A stretch of 5,678 nucleotides of DNA from CAZNAQ01 sp964585585 (GTDB lineage Bacteria; Patescibacteriota; Patescibacteriia; Patescibacteriales; JAGXOH01): assembly GCA_964585585.1 (NCBI GenBank), contig CAZPEL010000046.1, positions 1 through 5,678 of the forward strand. Reading direction: 5' to 3'. The first letter of the stretch is position 1; each line of letters starts with the position of its first letter. This document shows, in pieces, positions 1 through 4,200 of this stretch. Below the pieces are notes generated by a model. The model saw only the letters and a list, made by a program, of their open reading frames with translations. It searched no databases and had not been told where the DNA came from. Both the position numbers and the translations under genes were made by a program.

Positions 1-1
1 A

Positions 2-40
2 AGAGATGGTAACTTCAAGGGTCAAAAAGTGTCTACCTGA
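2..40 (+). CDS. Possible C-terminal tail of an upstream gene (partial)
   Basis: One frame reads twelve codons (RDGNFKGQKVST) and ends in TGA at 38-40; it is open to the left edge of the window. The residues are plausible for the hydrophilic end of a protein, but twelve codons cannot identify a family. A second frame (from position 3) stays open to about 164, but it becomes a low-complexity hydrophobic translation of the TTTACT repeats and is probably not coding. No terminator hairpin is visible between 40 and the next promoter. This is a tentative call, included only so that the left edge is described. Confidence 0.15.
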   Translation, partial: RDGNFKGQKVST

Positions 41-70
41 ATGGGGGCTTTACACTGCAACGGGGCCAAG

Positions 71-108
71 GCTGTTTACTATTTACTGTTTACTCTCTCT
101 TATTTACT
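71..108 (+). repeat. TTTACT heptamer repeat, left copy
   Basis: TTTACT occurs at 75-80, 82-87 and 89-94, each followed by one variable base, giving a 7-bp period. A further TTTACT at 103-108 stays in the same 7-bp register, with one degenerate unit between. The 26-bp core at 71-96 matches 862-887 with a single mismatch (G74 versus A865). The last TTTACT doubles as the likely -35 box of the toxin-antitoxin promoter. The two copies lie on either side of the mntA-hepT pair and have the same orientation. Confidence 0.75.
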
Positions 109-131
109 TTTTTCCCATTTTTTGGTATAAT
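103..131 (+). promoter_or_regulatory. Promoter of the mntA-hepT operon (sigma-70 type, extended -10)
   Basis: A perfect -10 box TATAAT lies at 126-131, preceded by TG one base upstream (123-124), so it is an extended -10. A TTTACT -35-like box lies at 103-108 with the optimal 17-bp spacing. Transcription should begin near 137-139, leaving a leader of about 50 bases before the mntA start at 188. The sequence match is strong; activity is inferred. Confidence 0.7.
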
Positions 132-140
132 TCAAACAGA

Positions 141-159
141 TTATCCGATTTTTGGATAA
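141..159. promoter_or_regulatory. Small inverted repeat at the transcript start, possible operator
   Basis: TTATCC at 141-146 and GGATAA at 154-159 form a perfect 6-bp inverted repeat with a 7-base spacer. It begins only a few bases past the expected start of transcription. Its right half also echoes the promoter sequence: the run around 117-129 resembles 147-159. The position suits a repressor site, for example autoregulation by the antitoxin or by the toxin-antitoxin complex. Neither protein has a recognisable DNA-binding domain, so the regulator could be another protein, or the repeat could simply be an mRNA hairpin. Confidence 0.35.
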
Positions 160-187
160 AAATTTGATACGAGAGTAAAAATATATT

Positions 188-487
188 ATGAGTACAAAAG
201 TGGACACAATTAAAAACCGGATCGAACCCGTATTGCGGGAATATGATGTCAAAAAGGCCTCTGTTTTCGGCTCCTTTGCCACCGGTGAAGATTCGAGTGA
301 AAGTGATATCGATGTTTTGATAGAGTTGGGCAAAAACAGGGGATTGTTTACTATGGCCAAATTACAAAGGGAGTTAGAGAATAAATTGGGCAGAAAGATA
401 GACCTTTTAACTTATAATTCCGTCCATCCCCAATTGCAAGATCGTATTTATAAAGAAATGATCCAAATATATGGACAAGAAGGATAA
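188..487 (+). CDS. mntA: MntA-type minimal nucleotidyltransferase, antitoxin of a HepT/MNT pair
   Basis: This is a 99-residue cytoplasmic protein of the minimal nucleotidyltransferase (MNT, DNA polymerase beta-like) fold. The signature GSX10DXD is complete: G28-S29 followed by D40 and D42, which bind the metal and nucleotide. A third carboxylate is likely D72 in the KIDLL strand. In characterised HepT/MntA systems the antitoxin uses ATP to add AMP units to a tyrosine of the HepT toxin and so silences it; that activity is expected here by family. The protein is shorter than the roughly 140-residue Shewanella MntA and close to the minimal single-domain form. ATG 188 is chosen because the helix before the VFGSF strand begins just after it and the promoter lies 57 bases upstream. 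The ribosome site is weak (GAGAG at 171-175, 12 bases from the start). The gene overlaps hepT by 17 bases, implying coupled translation. The operon is visibly more A+T-rich than the giant gene downstream. Confidence 0.93.
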   Translation: MSTKVDTIKNRIEPVLREYDVKKASVFGSFATGEDSSESDIDVLIELGKNRGLFTMAKLQRELENKLGRKIDLLTYNSVHPQLQDRIYKEMIQIYGQEG

Positions 488-818
488 GATAAATTTTTTC
501 TTGGGCAGTATTTTGGAAAATATTGAAGCGATAGAGAATTATATCCGGGATTTTGATCATAAAAGTTTTATGGAATCCTCATTGGTTCAAGATGCCGTAG
601 CCAAGAAGCTTGAGAATATCGGAGAAGCCGTAAGGGCCATACCCGATGATTTTAAAGAAAAAAATGATCATATTCCTTGGCAGGATGTGGCTGATATGAG
701 GAATTTTTTGATCCATAAATATTTCGGCATAGATGCGGAAGAGGTCTGGAGAACAATAAAAAACGATATTCCCGACTTTAAAACAGAGATCAGTAGATTG
801 GTAAACCGTAAGCCGTAA
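471..818 (+). CDS. hepT: HepT-like (DUF86) ribonuclease toxin
   Basis: This is a 115-residue, mostly alpha-helical protein of the HepT/DUF86 family, the toxin partner of MntA. The catalytic RX4HXY motif is present near the C-terminus: R77, H82 and Y84 in MRNFLIHKY. R and H form the RNase site, usually at a dimer interface, and Y is the residue that the cognate MntA AMPylates. The upstream helices show the family pattern, with a conserved-looking segment around KKLENIGEAV (residues 45-54). In this family the toxin cleaves RNA and arrests growth when free; here that role is inferred from the intact motif and pairing. ATG 471 lies inside the end of mntA (17-base overlap, different frame) with no strong Shine-Dalgarno, so translation probably follows from mntA. 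The stop is TAA at 816-818, and a terminator follows at 901-924. The length is slightly below the roughly 133 residues of Shewanella HepT, but no key element is missing. Confidence 0.93.
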   Translation: MDKKDKINFFLGSILENIEAIENYIRDFDHKSFMESSLVQDAVAKKLENIGEAVRAIPDDFKEKNDHIPWQDVADMRNFLIHKYFGIDAEEVWRTIKNDIPDFKTEISRLVNRKP

Positions 819-834
819 ATCAGGCCACTGTGGA

Positions 835-887
835 GCTGTTTACCTACCTACCGGCAGGCAGGCTATTTACTATTTACTGTTTACTCT
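835..887 (+). repeat. TTTACT heptamer repeat, right copy, interrupted by a palindrome
   Basis: GCTGTTTAC at 835-843 repeats 71-79, and 864-887 carries TTTACT units at 866, 873 and 880. Read without the 20 bases at 844-863, the segment is the left repeat plus one extra heptamer unit. Together with the copy at 71-96 it brackets the toxin-antitoxin operon in direct orientation. No coding potential is evident here. Confidence 0.7.
843..862. repeat. CCTACC/GGCAGG palindromic repeat
   Basis: CCTACCTACC (843-852) faces GGCAGGCAGG (853-862). Eight of ten positions pair, the exceptions being two A/C mismatches, and there is no loop. I recall palindromes built from CCTACC and GGCAGG units as frequent intergenic elements in Patescibacteria genomes; that is memory, not a search. 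It lies between the hepT stop and the terminator, so it would be in the 3' end of the operon transcript. Confidence 0.6.
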
Positions 888-900
888 TCCTTGATACTAC

Positions 901-924
901 ACAGCCCCAGCCGGGCTGTTTTTT
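901..924 (+). terminator. Intrinsic terminator after hepT
   Basis: ACAGCCC (901-907) and GGGCTGT (913-919) form a perfect 7-bp stem around a 5-base loop (CAGCC). The stem runs directly into a T tract at 919-924, with more Ts after one G. It lies 83 bases past the hepT stop and closes the toxin-antitoxin operon. The reverse strand lacks an equivalent strong T tract. Confidence 0.88.
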
Positions 925-926
925 GT

Positions 927-955
927 TTGGTTAATGGTTGAGAATGTGGTACAAT
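927..955 (+). promoter_or_regulatory. Candidate promoter of the giant surface-protein gene
   Basis: TACAAT at 950-955 is preceded by TGG (947-949), giving an extended -10 of the same form as the mntA promoter. TTGGTT at 927-932 is a fair -35 box at 17-bp spacing. Transcription would start near 962, giving a leader of about 158 bases that carries the inverted-repeat element. A second perfect TATAAT at 1027-1032 has no good -35 partner and is a weaker alternative. Confidence 0.5.
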
Positions 956-959
956 ATAA

Positions 960-1110
960 ACAATTCAAAGTTAAAAATGCAAAACTCAAAATGCCGAATA
1001 AAAGACTTAAAATTCAGTACAGAATTTATAATTTTTTGTTTTAATCTGCCCGCCCCGTGGCGGAGCTTTACGGGGTCATTTTGAATTTTGAGATTTGAAT
1101 TTTGATTTTG
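960..1110. repeat. 151-bp imperfect inverted-repeat element in the leader of the giant gene
   Basis: The left arm (about 960-994) is rich in CAAA/AAAA. The right arm (about 1076-1110) is nearly its reverse complement: AACTCAAAATG at 984-994 matches the reverse complement of the start of the right arm with one difference. Between the arms lie an AT-rich stretch and a GC hairpin. Such A-rich/T-rich arms around a GC hairpin are, from memory, typical of intergenic elements in Patescibacteria. No gene is encoded in it. It ends ten bases before the ATG of the giant gene, where a ribosome site would be expected. Confidence 0.5.
1052..1076. other. GC hairpin inside the inverted-repeat element
   Basis: CCCCGT (1053-1058) pairs with ACGGGG (1070-1075). 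A G-T wobble extends the stem by one, and the loop is 11 bases. It is followed by TCATTTTG rather than a clean T tract, so it does not look like a terminator. As RNA it would form a stable stem about 45 bases ahead of the start codon of the giant gene. Confidence 0.55.
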
Positions 1111-1119
1111 TTGTCCCCC

Positions 1120-1221
1120 ATGCCCACTATATTCAAAAAAACAGCAAAACTATCCACAGCCATACTCACGGTATTCACCCTGTTTGGTCTGCTTTTTATT
1201 TTCGCCGATTCAGTCAAAGCC
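1120..1221 (+). other. Signal peptide of the giant protein
   Basis: The first 34 residues have a short basic start (FKKTAK), a hydrophobic core from about residue 14 to 29 (AILTVFTLFGLLFIFA) and a VKA cleavage site before A35-P36, where the first folded domain begins. It is a Sec-type signal peptide without a lipobox cysteine, so the protein is not a lipoprotein. Confidence 0.85.
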
Positions 1222-4200
1222 GCACCCAGCATCGACTCGATCACTCCGAACGAAGTGGACAGCATCGACTCGCCGGTGGATGTGACCGTATCCGGGTCGG
1301 GTTTTAGTACCAGCAGCGTCAAGATTTTGGATGACAGCGGAAGGGAGATAAGCTCCGCTTCTACCACCGTGGTAGACTCTACCCAGATCAATTGCGAATT
1401 TGATGTCAGCGGTTATGTCGGGGTGTGGGATGTCAAAGTGATCAATGGGGATAACTCCAGCTCCACCTTGGCCGATTCTCTTACTATAAATTATGTGGGT
1501 CGGATAACCTCCCAGATCCACGACGCCGGGCTGGATAAATACTTTTCCAATATTTCCTGGACCGCCGATACCGGAGCCAACAGCTCGGTCACGGTGTATG
1601 TCCGGACGGCCACCACTTCGGATATGAGTACCGCCCCGGATTGGTCCACCTGCGACCCGGTTACCAGCGGCAATGATATCTCCGGCAACAACTGCGTCAC
1701 CGACGGCCACCGCTATGTCCAGTACCGGGCCGTGCTTTCCAGTAGCGCCGCCAATGACATCCCGGAGATAAAGGATATAAATATCAGTTATTACGGCAAT
1801 GGGACTTTGGAATCCAGTTATTTTAACTCCACTGTTTCCAATAATACTCTTCAAGATATAAGTTGGCGGCAGCAGCTGGAAGGCAACTCCGGGGTTATAA
1901 TGTATCTGCGCACCGCCACCACTTCCGCCGGACTCAGCGGGGCTTCTTGGCACGAGATAGCTTCCTCCACTAATTTTGGATATTTGACTGACGGCTGTTC
2001 TCTTTCTTCGGTGAATTCAGAGACCGACCANNNNNNNNNNNNNNNNNNNNNNNNNNNNNNNNNNNNNNNNNNNNNNNNNNNNNNNNNNNNNNNNNNNNNN
2101 NNNNNNNNNNNNNNNNNNNNNNNNNNNNNNAGCAAGGACTATCAGATCGATAATGTCGGCAGATTCACTTCCCAGATCCGGGATCCGGGCAGTGACCTAA
2201 ATCCAACCTATGTCAGCGGAACTATTGATTGGACCGCGACCACTTCCGCGACCACTTCGGTCAGCTTGAAATTAAGGAGCGATTCCAGCTCCGATATGAG
2301 CGGGGCCGATGCCTGGAGCTCCTGCACTCCGGTCAGCCACAACCAGGACATATTCGCCAGTAACTGCGTCCACGACGGGGACAGGTATCTGCAATACCGG
2401 GCCGTCCTGCGGAGCAGCAGCAGCGAGGAGATTCCGACTTTGAACAATGTGACCATCAATTTACAATCAAGCGGCAGTTTAACCTCTTCCCAATTCGATA
2501 GTTCGGATTCCAACAATATCATGGGCGGGGTGGAATGGACCCAGCAGGTCCCGACCGGAGGGATCACCCTGTATTACCGGACCGCTTCCAGTTCCAACGG
2601 GCTGAGCGGGGCCTCCTGGCACGAGATAGCTTCTTCCACCTCAGCTGGCCAGGTTACTTCCGGCTGCACCCTGTCCGGAAGCGGGACCACGACCGTGGAT
2701 TGCGACAATTCCGTCTTCCCGGACGCCCTGAGCGATTCGCTTGACGACCAGTGGTTCCAATACAAAGTAGAGATCTCCACCGGCTCGACCAGCCCCAGGT
2801 TCTTGGAGATCAATACCGACTATGTGGTCAATGAACCCCCGCAGCTGCACAATGTGACCGCCACCCAGACCGCGAGTGGCCAGATAGAGATAAGCTACCA
2901 GGTCCGGGATGTGGACACCACTTTGGCCAAATATACTCCGGGCGAGGTTACCCCCGCTTTTGAATATTCTTTGGACGGCGGTTCCACTTGGTACACCCCG
3001 ACCTCGAGCTGTTTCGCCGACGGAGACTGGGACAACAAAACAGTAGAGGAGGTTACTTGGAGCAGCTACACCGCCACCTGGGACGCGGAGTGCGACTCCA
3101 ACCTGACCGACCGCTATTCCACCACCACCGTGATCCGGGTGACCATGGATGACAATGAATTGGCCAACAATATCACTTCCACCACTACTGCCGAGACCGT
3201 TCTAGATACCGTCGAGCCGGTCCTGGGCAACCCGCCCTTCTCGGTCGGGGCCAGAATGGCCACCACCACCAATGCCACTCTGGATTTTAATATCACCGAT
3301 GATTCCGACCTGTTTACCAAGGTGAGCTTGAATTCGGACCTTTCGGGAGCCAGCTGGGTGAACTACACCGCCACTTCTACTATTGACCTGGACACCCGGC
3401 CGGATACGGTTTACGCCCAATTCAAGGACCAATACGGCAACACTACCACCATCCAGAGTGCGGTTACCCCGCAGAAGCCGGTCAAGGTAATGATCCAGGA
3501 TGCCACTAATATGGAGATAGATCCGCCGGATATCGGGCTGCTGGTGGCCTGGCAAAAAACGGGCGTACCCGGTCCCGGCTTTGGTTACTATAATGTTTAC
3601 CGCTCCACCTCCACCGACCCGGCCACCTTTGAGTATATCGGCCATCTGCCGAGCGTGGATATTAATTACTATGTGGACTATTCCATTAATAGCACTACCA
3701 CGGATTATTATTATCGGGTAACTTCCGAGGATAGCGACGGCAATGAGTCCTATTATTCCGATTATGTCCACGGCATAGCCAACGGCACCCAGGACGCCGG
3801 CGAAGGCGGGGGCGGTTCTTTGGGCACTCCGCCGGAGATATCCAATGTGGAAGTGCCCACTTCCAGTATCCAGACCACCCAGGCCACTGTTTTATGGGAT
3901 ACGGACAAATTATCCGATTCCACGGTCGGCTATTCCACCAGTCCCGGCAATTTCGACAACGAGATCGGGGTGGGAACTATGTTGGACAATGCCGGGAACA
4001 TCGGCCGGCACGAAGTGGTCTTGACCAGTTTGCAGCCCAGCACCACTTATTACTTTATGGTGGAATCCATTGATAATTCCGGCAATATAGCCACCAGCAC
4101 CAACGGAGGCGATGGTTATACTTTCACCACAGACCCCGGACCTATTATTTCCAATGTGGCCACTTCTTCTATAACCAACACTTCCGCCACCATAGATTGG

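Noticed and set aside
1..70. End of an insertion sequence at the left edge
   Set aside because: The composition and the short reading frame end made me consider it, but there is no inverted terminal repeat partner or transposase in the window to support it.
71..108. CRISPR-like array
   Set aside because: The units are only 7 bases with no spacers, so this is a short tandem repeat, not a CRISPR.
100..360. Minus-strand frame of 86 codons across the mntA promoter
   Set aside because: It overlaps the clear promoter and the catalytic part of mntA, and its translation is Ser/Ile/Lys-rich without recognisable features.
351..560. Minus-strand frame spanning the mntA/hepT overlap
   Set aside because: It is antisense to two confidently identified genes and has no motif.
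1052..1076. Intrinsic terminator ahead of the giant gene
   Set aside because: The stem is followed by TCATTTTG rather than a T run, and it lies between the candidate promoter and the gene.
1210..1953. Long minus-strand open frame (247 codons) opposite the giant gene
   Set aside because: It is a shadow of the plus-strand gene: Gly/Ile/Val-rich, no domain motif, no start signals, and directly opposite well-supported repeats and an IPT-like domain. The same holds for the minus-strand frames at 3202-3771, 3910-4302, 4318-4596 and 4639-5043.
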